Of a stretch of 64,000 nucleotides of DNA, positions 7,357 to 15,964 are shown in pieces (positions within the stretch are counted from its first letter, which is position 1; every line of letters begins with the position of its first letter). The notes under the pieces were generated by a model that saw only the letters and a program-made list of their open reading frames with translations, ran no database searches and was not told where the DNA came from. The position numbers were made by a program, and so were the translations under genes. The DNA comes from Verrucomicrobiota bacterium (GTDB lineage Bacteria > Verrucomicrobiota > Verrucomicrobiia > CAIQCK01): contig JAPLTX010000027.1 in assembly GCA_026397915.1 (NCBI GenBank), forward strand, positions 119,349-183,348, read 5' to 3'.

Positions 7357-10300
7357 CTATTGCGCTGCGGGTGACACTTCGTGCTCGTGTTTCTCCCACT
7401 CGACGAACTGGTGGCTGAGTTCTTCCCATTTCTTGCGCGGGGGACGCGGGCCTTTGACCCATTCCACCTGGCGACCGCGCCAGAGTGAGTAAATGGCCGG
7501 CACGATTTCCAACGTGAGAATGGTAGATGTGATCAGGCCGCCGATCATGGGAGCGGCGATGCGCTGGATGGCTTCGGCGCCGGCGCCATGCGCCCAGAGA
7601 GCAGGGACGAGGCCAAGGGTGATCATGGAGACAGTCATCAGCTTGGGGCGAACGCGCTGCACGGCGCCGTAGGTGATGGACTCAAATAGATCGTGCTGCG
7701 TCTTCATGCGACCCGCCTGTTGATAGGCGTGAAAAGCCTCATCGAGGTAGATGATCATAACGGTGCCGGTCTGGGCAGCGAGGCCGGCGAGCGCGATGAT
7801 GCCAACCCAGACGGCGATGCTGAGATTGTAGTCAAGCAACCACAACAGCCAGATGCTGCCGGTCATGGCAAAGGGAATGGACAGCAGGATGATGAAGGTT
7901 TCGGCCACGCTCTTGAAATTCATGTAGAGCAGCACAAAGATGAGCGCCAGCGTCACCGGCACGACGACCTTGAGGCGTTCCCGCACACGAAGCATGTGTT
8001 CGTATTGGCCAGACCACTCGAACCGATAGCCCGCGGGCAACAGCCCGGCCTTCTCAATTTTCTCCGACACGAGTTTCTTGGCCTCATCAACGTAGCCGCC
8101 GATGTCGCGGCCGGCCATGTCCACATAGACCCAGCCGGTGAGCGCGCCGTTTTCGTTGCGAATGACCGGCGGGCCGCGGGTAACGCGGATGTCCGCCAGT
8201 TGGCCCAGCGGGATTTGCTGGATCGTGTTCGCGCTCCCCGCCATGCCACCCGCCCCGGCCTCGCCCAAGCGAGCAGACATGACGGGCACGAGCACGCGCT
8301 TGAGTTTGTCCACGCTGTCCCGCAGTTCGCGACTGTAGCGGACGTTGATGGTGTAACGCTCGCGGCCCTCAATGGTGCGGGCAACGGCCATGCCGCCAAT
8401 CGAGGTCTCGACTTGCATGAGCACGTCCTCGACGTTCAAGCCATAACGCGCGATTTCCGCGCGGTTGGGCGTGATGCCGAGGTAGTAGCCGCCGGTGGTG
8501 CGCTCGGCAAACACGCTGCGGGTGCCGGGAACCTCGCGCATCACGGATTCGAGATGCTCCCCCAATTTCCGAATCTGTTCCAAATCAGGGCCAAAAATCT
8601 TGATGCCAATCGGCGTGCGGATGCCGGTGGTGAGCATGTCAATGCGGCCTTTGATCGGCATGGTCCAGGCGTTGACCTGGCCTGGGATTTGCAGTGCCTC
8701 GTCCATTTCGGTAATCAACTCATCCCACGTCATTGGGCGCGCGTCGGGCCAAATTCTGCGCAAGCTCTTCTGTGTCCATTCGGGCGCCCAGGACGAATAC
8801 CAGCGCGGGTTGGGAACGTGCCGCCATTGCTTCTCGGGCTTCAACTGCACGACGGTTTCGAACATTTCCAAGGGGGCGGGATCGGTGGCGGTTTCGGAAC
8901 GGCCCGCCTTCCCATGGACGGTGAGCACCTCGGGGAACTGCTTGAGAATGCGGTCCTGAATCTGCATCAGCCGAGTGGCCTCGGTGATGGACATGGTCGG
9001 CATGGAGGTTGGCATGTAGAGGATCGTGCCTTCGTTGAGCGGGGGCATGAATTCGGAGCCGAGCTTTTTGTAGATGGGGTAGGAGGAAGCCACCGCCACC
9101 ACGGCGATGGCGATGGACAAGATGCGCCGGGTCATCAACATACTGACCCACGGGTAGTAGAGCGTGTGAAGCAATCGGCTGATGGGGTGTTTGTGTTCAG
9201 GAATGACCTTCGCGCCGGTCATCAAGACAATGAGCGCCGGGCCGATGGTGATCGAGAGAAACGCCGCCCACGCCATCACGAAGGTCTTGGTGAAGGCCAG
9301 CGGTTTGAAGAGCCGCCCTTCCTGCGATTCCAGGGTGAACACCGGCATGAAGCTGACCGTGATGACCAGCAGGGCGAAGAACAGCGGCTTGCCGAGCTGT
9401 TTGCACGCCTTGATGATGACTTCCTGCTTCTCTTTGCGACTCAAACCCGGTGGGGCATGCTCCAAATGTTTGTGGACGTTCTCCACCATCACCACGGCTT
9501 CGTCGCAGAGAGCGCCGATGGCGATGGCGATGCCGGCCAGCGACATGATGTTGGCTGTCAGTCCCATGAAATACATTGGGATGAACGCCAAGGCCACGGC
9601 GATGGGCAGCGTGATGATGGCCCGCGCCGCGCCGCCGAAGTCGAGCAGGAACACGATGACGATGATTGAGACGATGATGGACTCCTCAATGATCGTCCGG
9701 GTGAGCGTCTGGATGGAGCGGTTGATAAGGTCGGAGCGGTCGTAGGTGGTGACGATCTCCACGCCTTCCGGCAGCGACGGCTTGACCTCTTCCAGCTTGG
9801 CCTTAATGCGGTCAATGACCTGCAGGACGTTTTGCCCGAAGCGCACCACCACGATGCCGCCGGTGGTTTCCCCTTCACCGTTGAAGTCGCCCGCGCCGCG
9901 CCGCATCTCCGGGCCGAAGGCTATGTTGCGCGCCACGTCCTTCAACAGGACGGGAGTGCCCCGCGCGTCGGCACCCACCACCACAAGGCGCAAATCGTCC
10001 AGAGATTGAATGTAGCCTCTGCCGCGCACGAGGTAGGTGGTGCCGTTCTGCTCGAGTTCGCGTCCGCCCACGTCGTTGTTGGCGCTGCGGATGGCGGAGA
10101 CGACCTTGCTGATCGGAACGTTGTAGGCCAGCAGTTTGTCGGGATCTATCTCCACTTGATACTGCTTCTCGAAACCGCCAATCGTGGCGACCTCGGCGAC
10201 GCCTTCCACGCTCTGTATCCAGTAGCGCAAGTGCCAGTGTTGAAACGAGCGCAGGTCCGCCAGGTCGCGCTTGCCGCTTCTGTCCACCAAGGCGTATTGG

Positions 10301-10746
10301 AAACCCCAGCCGACACCGGTGGCATCCGGGCCCAACGTGGGAGTGACGCCCGGCGGCAGGTTGCCGGCCAGACCTTGCATGTATTCCAGCACGCGCGACC
10401 GCGCCCAATAGATGTCCGTGCCGTCCTTGAAGATCACATACACGAACGAGTAGCCGAAGAAGGAATAACCACGCACCGTGCGAACGTTGGGCGCGCTGAT
10501 GAGCTTGGTGACGATGGGATAGGTGATCTGGTCTTCCATCAGACTCGGACTGCGGCCCTCCCATTGGCTGAAGACGATCACCTGCACGTCGGTCAGGTCG
10601 GGAATGGCATCCAGCGGCGTATTGCGCAGGCAATAGACGCCGCCAAGCGTGAGCGCACCCACCAACATGAAGACCATGAACTTGTTGCGCGCGCTCCACT
10701 CGATGATGCGTTCGATGAGCGAGTCTTTGTGAGGCGATGGCGTCAT
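7357..10746 (-). CDS. cusA: Heavy-metal efflux RND transporter, CusA/CzcA family
   Basis: Inner-membrane proton-driven pump (1129 aa) that expels metal ions through a tripartite complex. It is full length for the HME-RND family: first TM near residues 22-42, the porter-domain start LDAIPDLTDVQVIVFSQWEG, TM4 with the charged pair in GALCDEAVVMVEN, and the Cus-type signatures WTMPIKGRIDML and ETATDPAPLEMFET, which favour monovalent Cu+/Ag+ over divalent metals. The start is supported by a TGAGGA site upstream. It is the last gene of a five-gene operon, 7 bases after the adaptor gene. Confidence 0.95.
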   Translation of the reverse strand: MTPSPHKDSLIERIIEWSARNKFMVFMLVGALTLGGVYCLRNTPLDAIPDLTDVQVIVFSQWEGRSPSLMEDQITYPIVTKLISAPNVRTVRGYSFFGYSFVYVIFKDGTDIYWARSRVLEYMQGLAGNLPPGVTPTLGPDATGVGWGFQYALVDRSGKRDLADLRSFQHWHLRYWIQSVEGVAEVATIGGFEKQYQVEIDPDKLLAYNVPISKVVSAIRSANNDVGGRELEQNGTTYLVRGRGYIQSLDDLRLVVVGADARGTPVLLKDVARNIAFGPEMRRGAGDFNGEGETTGGIVVVRFGQNVLQVIDRIKAKLEEVKPSLPEGVEIVTTYDRSDLINRSIQTLTRTIIEESIIVSIIVIVFLLDFGGAARAIITLPIAVALAFIPMYFMGLTANIMSLAGIAIAIGALCDEAVVMVENVHKHLEHAPPGLSRKEKQEVIIKACKQLGKPLFFALLVITVSFMPVFTLESQEGRLFKPLAFTKTFVMAWAAFLSITIGPALIVLMTGAKVIPEHKHPISRLLHTLYYPWVSMLMTRRILSIAIAVVAVASSYPIYKKLGSEFMPPLNEGTILYMPTSMPTMSITEATRLMQIQDRILKQFPEVLTVHGKAGRSETATDPAPLEMFETVVQLKPEKQWRHVPNPRWYSSWAPEWTQKSLRRIWPDARPMTWDELITEMDEALQIPGQVNAWTMPIKGRIDMLTTGIRTPIGIKIFGPDLEQIRKLGEHLESVMREVPGTRSVFAERTTGGYYLGITPNRAEIARYGLNVEDVLMQVETSIGGMAVARTIEGRERYTINVRYSRELRDSVDKLKRVLVPVMSARLGEAGAGGMAGSANTIQQIPLGQLADIRVTRGPPVIRNENGALTGWVYVDMAGRDIGGYVDEAKKLVSEKIEKAGLLPAGYRFEWSGQYEHMLRVRERLKVVVPVTLALIFVLLYMNFKSVAETFIILLSIPFAMTGSIWLLWLLDYNLSIAVWVGIIALAGLAAQTGTVMIIYLDEAFHAYQQAGRMKTQHDLFESITYGAVQRVRPKLMTVSMITLGLVPALWAHGAGAEAIQRIAAPMIGGLITSTILTLEIVPAIYSLWRGRQVEWVKGPRPPRKKWEELSHQFVEWEKHEHEVSPAAQ

Positions 10747-10753
10747 GGCATCC

Positions 10754-12448
10754 TCACCGCGCTTTCTTGATCTCGCCGCACTCCAACATTTCCTTGCCGT
10801 AATAAGGGTTCCTGATTTTCCGATCCGTTTGCAGCCAGCCGGCCTTGGCCATGTCGCAGTAGGCTTCGAAGTATTGGTCGGTCTGCACCTTCGCTTGGTC
10901 GAGGTATTGAATCAGCGAAGCACTGAGCAACTTGAAGCGATCACGGGTGGTCGCAATGTCTTTGGCGTTGGCCACCGCGCCGGCTTGCGAGGCGATTGCG
11001 GCGGACAGCCTCTTCATCGGATCGTCGGCGACAAGCTTCGCGATGGTTTGCGCGGCCTCGGCCACACCGGCGAGGCTGTCGCCGGCCAACTCGGTTTGGA
11101 TTTTCGCGTAGTGCGCGAGCACGCTCGGAATCGGTTCCACCGGTAGTTTGGGTGCGGCGGCGCTGTGCTGATGGCCGGCGCCCATCCCCGCAATGGCGGC
11201 CTTGAGCTGGCTCTCGGAATCCACGAGGAACAACGCGCGCGTCACAACTTTCTCGCCTTCCTTCACGCCGTCGAGCACTTCGTAGTAGTCATCCGTCTTC
11301 GCGCCGACTTTCAGTTCGCGCGGCTCCAGGTGCTGGTCTTTGCCGTCAACGAACGCAACGAACCGCTGGCCCGTGTCAATCACCGCGCTGGCCGGAATGA
11401 GCACCTTCGGGCCGAGCGGGACTTGAACCTCGACGCTGGCCCACATGTCCGGACGCAGCAGGTGGTCGGGATTGTCTAGTTCCAAGCGGACGCGGCCACG
11501 CCGCGTCTGGGGGTCAATGTGCGGGTAGAGAAACGTGATTGGCGCTGTGAAAGTCTTGTTGCCCAAGGAGGAGAACATGATGGTGGCTTGCAAGCCCAGC
11601 TTCATCAGCGGCAGATCCGGCTCGAAGACCCAGGCATCAATCCAAAGATGGGAAAGGTCGGCCACTTCGTAGAGCGACTCGCCTGCCATGAAAGCCTTGC
11701 CCTCGACGGCCATCTTGGCCACAACATGGCCGGCAAACGGGGCGCGAAAGAGCATCTCATCGCCGGGTGTGCCCCGTTGCTCCAATGCGCGGATCTCCGC
11801 CTCGCCAATTTCCCACAGTTCGAGGCGCCGGCGTGCGGAGTTCAGCAAATTCGTGGCAGAGTTACGCTGGTCTGCGGACGCATCCGCCTTCAACTGCTGG
11901 AAGCTGCGCCAGGCGATCAGATACTCGTTCTCGGTTGCGAACAACTCCGGGCTATACACCGTGAACAGCGGCTGGCCTTTCTCGACGGGCGCGCCGGTGA
12001 AGTTGACGTGCAGCTTGCGCACCCAGCCGCCGAAACGCGGAGCCACTCGGGCATAGCGGGTTTCGTCGTGCACCACCACGGCGGTGGTGCGGACGGTCTG
12101 CGCGAGGTCGCGCTTCTCGACCTTCGCGAGCGTCAGCCCAATCACCTGCCGCTTGTCAGGCGAGAGACTGATGCTGATCCGGCCCGGCACGCCGTGGCTT
12201 TCGTGCTCACTGACCGCGCCAGCAGCCGCCTTGTCGTCTTTGATCAGAACCAGCTTCATGCCGCAGATGGGGCAGTCGCCCGGCTTGTCGGCAACGTAGG
12301 TCGGGTGCATCGGGCAATGGTATTTCTGCTTGGCTTGAGCGCCGCTGTGGCCTTCGTGTCCGTCGCCGGAACGGTTGCAGCCAACCAGCCCCGCACCGCC
12401 AACAGCCAGCAGCACACTCATGAAGAGAAGAAGAATTCGATTTCGCAT
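10754..12448 (-). CDS. cusB: Periplasmic adaptor of metal RND pump (CusB-like) with metal-binding and DUF3347 domains
   Basis: Membrane-fusion subunit linking the RND pump to the outer-membrane channel. Domains in order: a lipoprotein signal peptide with lipobox LVGC (residues ~21-24), a YHS-like heavy-metal-binding domain (YHCPMHPTYVADKPGDCPIC, then GMKL) at about 43-70, the barrel-sandwich hybrid and beta-barrel domains to about residue 430, and a C-terminal helical DUF3347 domain (~450-560). DUF3347 and the CPMH domain are both common in copper/silver adaptors. It lies 31 bases downstream of the TolC-like gene and 7 bases upstream of the pump. Confidence 0.92.
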   Translation of the reverse strand: MRNRILLLFMSVLLAVGGAGLVGCNRSGDGHEGHSGAQAKQKYHCPMHPTYVADKPGDCPICGMKLVLIKDDKAAAGAVSEHESHGVPGRISISLSPDKRQVIGLTLAKVEKRDLAQTVRTTAVVVHDETRYARVAPRFGGWVRKLHVNFTGAPVEKGQPLFTVYSPELFATENEYLIAWRSFQQLKADASADQRNSATNLLNSARRRLELWEIGEAEIRALEQRGTPGDEMLFRAPFAGHVVAKMAVEGKAFMAGESLYEVADLSHLWIDAWVFEPDLPLMKLGLQATIMFSSLGNKTFTAPITFLYPHIDPQTRRGRVRLELDNPDHLLRPDMWASVEVQVPLGPKVLIPASAVIDTGQRFVAFVDGKDQHLEPRELKVGAKTDDYYEVLDGVKEGEKVVTRALFLVDSESQLKAAIAGMGAGHQHSAAAPKLPVEPIPSVLAHYAKIQTELAGDSLAGVAEAAQTIAKLVADDPMKRLSAAIASQAGAVANAKDIATTRDRFKLLSASLIQYLDQAKVQTDQYFEAYCDMAKAGWLQTDRKIRNPYYGKEMLECGEIKKAR

Positions 12449-12479
12449 AGGTCAGCTCAAAAGGGTTGGGTGTAAGAAA

Positions 12480-13862
12480 TCATTTCTTTTTCATCGGCGG
12501 AGCGACGATGGACGGAACTGGCTGGGTTGTGGTCAATATCGGCGCGCCCGTCGGGGGCACGCCGACAATCAGCAACGACAGTTCCGCCAGCACCAGTTCG
12601 CGCCGGGTGCGCGCGTCCACATTCGCCAGCTCGAATCCCAGAAGCGACCGCTCGGCGTCCAGCAAGTTGATGAAGTCCACCTTGCTGACACTGTAACCGG
12701 ACCGGGCCACTTCGAGGGCTTGCCGCGCCTTGGGCAGGAGCGATTCCGTGAGCAGCTTCATATTGCGCGTGGCCTCGCGATACATGAACGACTTGTCAGC
12801 AAACTCCACCGCAAGCTGGATCTGCTCGGCCGAAAGCCGCGCCTCGGCGGAACGTTTACCTGCTTGCGCCTCGGCGATCATCGCGGCAATCTTGTCCCGC
12901 CGGATCGGCAGCGTCATCGCGAACTGCGGCCGGACCATCACCGGCGCGGCCTTCGCGTCGGCCTCCACACCCACGTCGAAATCCGGCACGCGCGCTTTGT
13001 AGGCCAGCCGCAGCGCGGCGTCCGCCTGGCGCACTTCGGCCTCCATTGCCTTGAGCCGTGGATTGCGCGCAAAGGCGGCGGCCAGCAACTGGCCGGAGGT
13101 CAGGTCGAGCGGTGTGGATTCAAATCGTGACGGCATCGTCGGGTCGGGTTGGTCGGCCATCAGACCCAGTGCAGCCTTGAATTGGGCCAACAGTGGATTG
13201 CGCGAGTCTTCGAGGTTGGCGACCTCGGTGGCGAGGCGATCCCGCTCGATTTGCGCGCGGAGGACGTCCTGCAACGTGACCTTGCCGACTTCGTTTTGCG
13301 CACGGGCGATCTTCTCCAGATCCGTCAGCAGGTCGAGTATCTCGCGGTTGACGCGAATCTTGTCGCTAAGGAAATGGAGTTGATAGTAGGCACGCTTGAA
13401 GGCGAAGGCGCTTTGCAGGACGCTGGTCTCGAACCCGAAATACTTCGCCTGGCTCTCTGCCGACGCCACCTCGGCACGCAAGCCCAGCTTGCCGGGACCG
13501 GGCAATTCCTGCATCAGGCCGGGCATCACCGATGTGATCACGTTGGCGATGTCGGTCTGGAACGTCAGCCGCGGATCGGGCAGCGATCGGCCCTGTGTAA
13601 TCCGCTCCACCGACGAGAGCCAGTTGAAGTAGGCCGCCTCGATTTGCGGCTGGTTGAGCATCGCGTAGCGCAGAAAGTCCGCCAACGTCGAGTTCACAGA
13701 CAACTGCGGCAGCGGCGGACGCTGGCCCTGCGGGCGATAAGCGTCGGCAACGACCGCGACATCCTGCCGCATGGCACGCTCGCCCTGCGTTGGCTTGCCA
13801 GCGCAGCCCGCAAAGAACGACCCCGCCACCACCAAGCTGACGATGAGAGCAAACGGTTTCAT
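12480..13862 (-). CDS. TolC-family outer-membrane efflux channel (lipoprotein)
   Basis: A 460-residue outer-membrane factor. It starts with a lipoprotein signal peptide (lipobox FAGC at about residues 16-19) and contains two outer-membrane efflux protein repeats built of long helices, for example the region around TQGRSLPDPRLTFQ and the later AALRLAYKARVPDFDVGVEA. The ATG at 13862 overlaps the stop of the upstream sensor gene in an ATGA junction, so translation is coupled. With the adaptor and pump it completes a CBA-type metal efflux complex. The C-terminal tail is proline-rich and ends in lysines. Confidence 0.9.
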   Translation of the reverse strand: MKPFALIVSLVVAGSFFAGCAGKPTQGERAMRQDVAVVADAYRPQGQRPPLPQLSVNSTLADFLRYAMLNQPQIEAAYFNWLSSVERITQGRSLPDPRLTFQTDIANVITSVMPGLMQELPGPGKLGLRAEVASAESQAKYFGFETSVLQSAFAFKRAYYQLHFLSDKIRVNREILDLLTDLEKIARAQNEVGKVTLQDVLRAQIERDRLATEVANLEDSRNPLLAQFKAALGLMADQPDPTMPSRFESTPLDLTSGQLLAAAFARNPRLKAMEAEVRQADAALRLAYKARVPDFDVGVEADAKAAPVMVRPQFAMTLPIRRDKIAAMIAEAQAGKRSAEARLSAEQIQLAVEFADKSFMYREATRNMKLLTESLLPKARQALEVARSGYSVSKVDFINLLDAERSLLGFELANVDARTRRELVLAELSLLIVGVPPTGAPILTTTQPVPSIVAPPMKKK

Positions 13863-14368
13863 GGACGGCCGGCGGGATGGTGCGGGCACTTCGGACAGGC
13901 ACAGAACTTGCCGGCGATCAACCCGATGTAGCGGCGTTGCTGCTCTGGCGTCAGAATGGACTTGATGCAAAACAGATGCCGCACCGTCTCGCGCTCCGAG
14001 GCGGCTTGCGCGGCCTGCATTTTGCCGAGCAGCTCTTCCACCTTCGGCGTGATGCTGTTGGCGCGTTGCAGTTCCTCGCCGAGCGCCATCCGCGCGGCGC
14101 AAAGGTCGGCGCAGTGGCTATCGCACTTGCTGCTGAACTCCTTGTCGAGCGACGCGAGTTGTGTTTGCTGCGCCAGCGTCAGTTGCATTTCCTTGGCAAG
14201 CCAGTCGCTGGCGCACGGCGTGGGCTGGCACATCCACAGCGCCGCCGAGCCTGCGACGCCCAGGCCGACAATAATCAAGGCGATGATCCAGTATTTCTTC
14301 ATGGTTGGTTTCGAGCGCTGGTTCAAGTCCACCAGACCCTCTTCGGGCGTGTTCGATTGCTCTTTCAT
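13859..14368 (-). CDS. Periplasmic heavy-metal sensor, CnrX/ZraP/Spy-like
   Basis: A 169-residue membrane-anchored protein. One TM segment (WIIALIIVGLGVAGSAALWM, ~27-46) is followed by a helical periplasmic domain rich in potential metal ligands: CDSHCADLC in the first half and FCACPKCPHH near the C-terminus. The LTPEQQRRYIGLI segment resembles the LTxxQ motif of the Spy/CpxP/ZraP/CnrX group. The start at 14368 forms an ATGA overlap with the anti-sigma gene; an alternative ATG at 14302 would give a short N-terminus directly before the TM. In CnrYXH systems such a sensor transmits metal binding to the anti-sigma factor. Confidence 0.8.
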   Translation of the reverse strand: MKEQSNTPEEGLVDLNQRSKPTMKKYWIIALIIVGLGVAGSAALWMCQPTPCASDWLAKEMQLTLAQQTQLASLDKEFSSKCDSHCADLCAARMALGEELQRANSITPKVEELLGKMQAAQAASERETVRHLFCIKSILTPEQQRRYIGLIAGKFCACPKCPHHPAGRP

Positions 14369-14811
14369 TGCAACCCCAAGTAACCGGCGGTGAGCGAACC
14401 CGCCGGGAAGTTGTCGAGTTGGTTCAAGCCGATGGAGGCAAAGAGTTGTTGCTTCGCCACGGCATCGGCGCGTTGGTGGGCGAGGCCGCCCGTGACTGCC
14501 AACATCGTGACTGCCGTGGCGCAGGCCGCGCTAAGCAGCCAAGCCGGGCGCGGCCACCAACCCCAAGTCGGGGCGGGACGCTTGCGATCGGCGGCGCGGA
14601 TACGGTTCCAGACGCGTTGTTCGAAGCCGGGCCGCGGCTCGTCGGCAACGGTCCACCGGCCGAGCACGGCGTCAAGGCGTTGGAGTTGATCGCGTTCGGC
14701 GCGGCAGGCCGGGCAGTTCTCGAGGTGCGCGGCGAGACGGCACGCGCGGCGCGGCGACAGTTGGCCAGCGCGGAATGCGCTCAGATGGCGTTGGACACGT
14801 TTGCAGTTCAT
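14365..14811 (-). CDS. Zinc-finger anti-sigma factor
   Basis: A 148-residue membrane protein with an N-terminal anti-sigma zinc-binding domain: HLSAFRAGQLSPRRACRLAA then HLENCPACRAE, giving the H-x3-C-x2-C pattern at about residues 30-37. A single TM segment (about 87-104, LLSAACATAVTMLAV) anchors it, followed by a short periplasmic tail. The ATG at 14811 is chosen because the sequence upstream is basic and unlike the family. It is the first gene of the metal operon and overlaps the sensor gene by four bases. Its predicted partner is the ECF sigma factor at 6737-7312. Confidence 0.85.
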   Translation of the reverse strand: MNCKRVQRHLSAFRAGQLSPRRACRLAAHLENCPACRAERDQLQRLDAVLGRWTVADEPRPGFEQRVWNRIRAADRKRPAPTWGWWPRPAWLLSAACATAVTMLAVTGGLAHQRADAVAKQQLFASIGLNQLDNFPAGSLTAGYLGLQ

Positions 14812-14871
14812 GGTCACGCAATAGAACGCGCCGCGCCGCAAAAACCCTCGCGAGAAGTTTGCTGTCCGACG

Positions 14872-14910
14872 AAAACAAAAAACGGGAGGCTGCCTGCGCA
14901 ACCTCCCGTT
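14872..14910 (-). terminator. Rho-independent terminator of the PagL-like gene
   Basis: Read on the minus strand, a 9-bp stem (AACGGGAGG paired with CCTCCCGTT at 14910-14902 and 14889-14881) with a 12-base loop is followed by TTTTGTTTTC. It lies just after the stop codon of the PagL-like gene and before the anti-sigma gene, so it insulates the metal operon from upstream transcription. Confidence 0.85.
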
Positions 14911-14930
14911 TCGGGAAACCGGTTTTCGGT

Positions 14931-15659
14931 TTAGAAGAAGTGCGTAATGCCGGCGGTGCTCATAATGTCGTTCAGGCCGGGGTTGGGACTGGTCAGACCG
15001 GCGTTGGACATGTGGTGCCAGCGGGCTTGGATGATCAACGCCCAGTCGTCAACGAAGAAATACTGGCAACCGGCGCCGATTTGGGTGATGAACTCGAAGT
15101 CGCTTTGGCACTCGTGGATGCCCCACTGGTTCATGCTCAACCCCAAGCCCAACTCGACAAACGGCACGAAGCGGGTGCCCGTGATGAAGTTGTGCTTGTA
15201 GTTCAACGCGAGACCTTCCGTGCCGCCGTGAACGGCGCCCTTGACGCCCATGCCGAAAAGGCCTTCGATAACCACCTCGCCGTTGCCTTTGAGGAATCCG
15301 CCGCATACGTCCTCGCCGATCAGGTCGGTGAACACGTAACCGTAGCGCGGATTGGCGAACGCGAAGCCGTAGTTGTTCTGGGTGCCACCCATGCGGATGG
15401 TGGCAGCATAGCCGGCTTGGAAGCCGATTTCCTTCGCGCCCGCGCGCATCGGACCACCGACTTCTCCCTCCCACGGCCCGCGGTTCTCGGTCACATAGAT
15501 GTGTGCGTCCCTTTGGAGCACCTGAATCGCCTCCACCTTGTCAGGCGCCGGCGGGTTCGGGTCGCGGGAAATGAGCGCCGGTTGCTCCGCCAGTGCCGCC
15601 ACCGCGCAGCACTGGACCGCCACCACAAAAACTGCCAATCGAGTTTTATAATTCAACAT
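14931..15659 (-). CDS. Lipid A 3-O-deacylase, PagL-like (acyloxyacyl hydrolase family)
   Basis: A 242-residue secreted protein with a Sec signal peptide (hydrophobic LAVFVVAVQCCAVAALA) and an eight-strand barrel pattern ending in aromatic FF. The C-terminal RWHHMSNAGLTSPNPGLN carries the PagL H-x-S-N active-site motif, the His and Ser being the catalytic residues. The family removes the 3-linked acyl chain of lipid A in the outer membrane. The start at 15659 follows a GGAGGA site. It is a single gene with its own terminator, next to the metal operon but separated from it. Confidence 0.85.
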   Translation of the reverse strand: MLNYKTRLAVFVVAVQCCAVAALAEQPALISRDPNPPAPDKVEAIQVLQRDAHIYVTENRGPWEGEVGGPMRAGAKEIGFQAGYAATIRMGGTQNNYGFAFANPRYGYVFTDLIGEDVCGGFLKGNGEVVIEGLFGMGVKGAVHGGTEGLALNYKHNFITGTRFVPFVELGLGLSMNQWGIHECQSDFEFITQIGAGCQYFFVDDWALIIQARWHHMSNAGLTSPNPGLNDIMSTAGITHFF

Positions 15660-15964
15660 GATCGCTATCCTCCGACTCGACGGCCACCGAACAACGCCGT
15701 CGCACAAACAATACCGGATTGCATACTGTGAAAGTCCGGGAGGGAGGTCAACTATTTTCTTAGTTTGAAGCCGAACGCGCGATTACGTTGGGCTGCCATT
15801 GGCGTTTGAGATGTTGACACAGTGGTGGATGACGTAGGAGAAATTCCCCGTGAGAACCTCCGCGCCTCTCATGTCCGGCTGCGCACTGCTGCTGAGGGCT
15901 GGGATCGCCGTGTCGGCAAACTGGATCACGTCGCCGCCGAACCACAGGCGGAGGTAAAGGGTTT
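15660..15964. other. Intergenic region with possible gene remnant
   Basis: A 305-base gap between the divergent PagL-like and cellulase-like genes. On the minus strand, an open stretch from about 15953 down to a TAA at 15785-15783 has no start codon and encodes about 57 residues beginning TLYLRLWFGGDVIQFADTAI and ending in ISNANGSPT. It reads like the C-terminus of a secreted protein, so it may be a decayed gene. I recognise no family. No other feature is seen. Confidence 0.25.

Noticed and set aside
7693..9669. A 658-codon plus-strand frame opposite the RND pump
   Set aside because: It is antisense shadow of cusA, full of HDDG-type low-complexity runs, with no recognisable motif.
14317..14340. 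A tRNA T-arm-like stretch (CTGGTTCAAGTCCACCAG)
   Set aside because: There is no acceptor stem, anticodon arm or D-arm at the required distances, and it lies inside the coding region of the periplasmic sensor.
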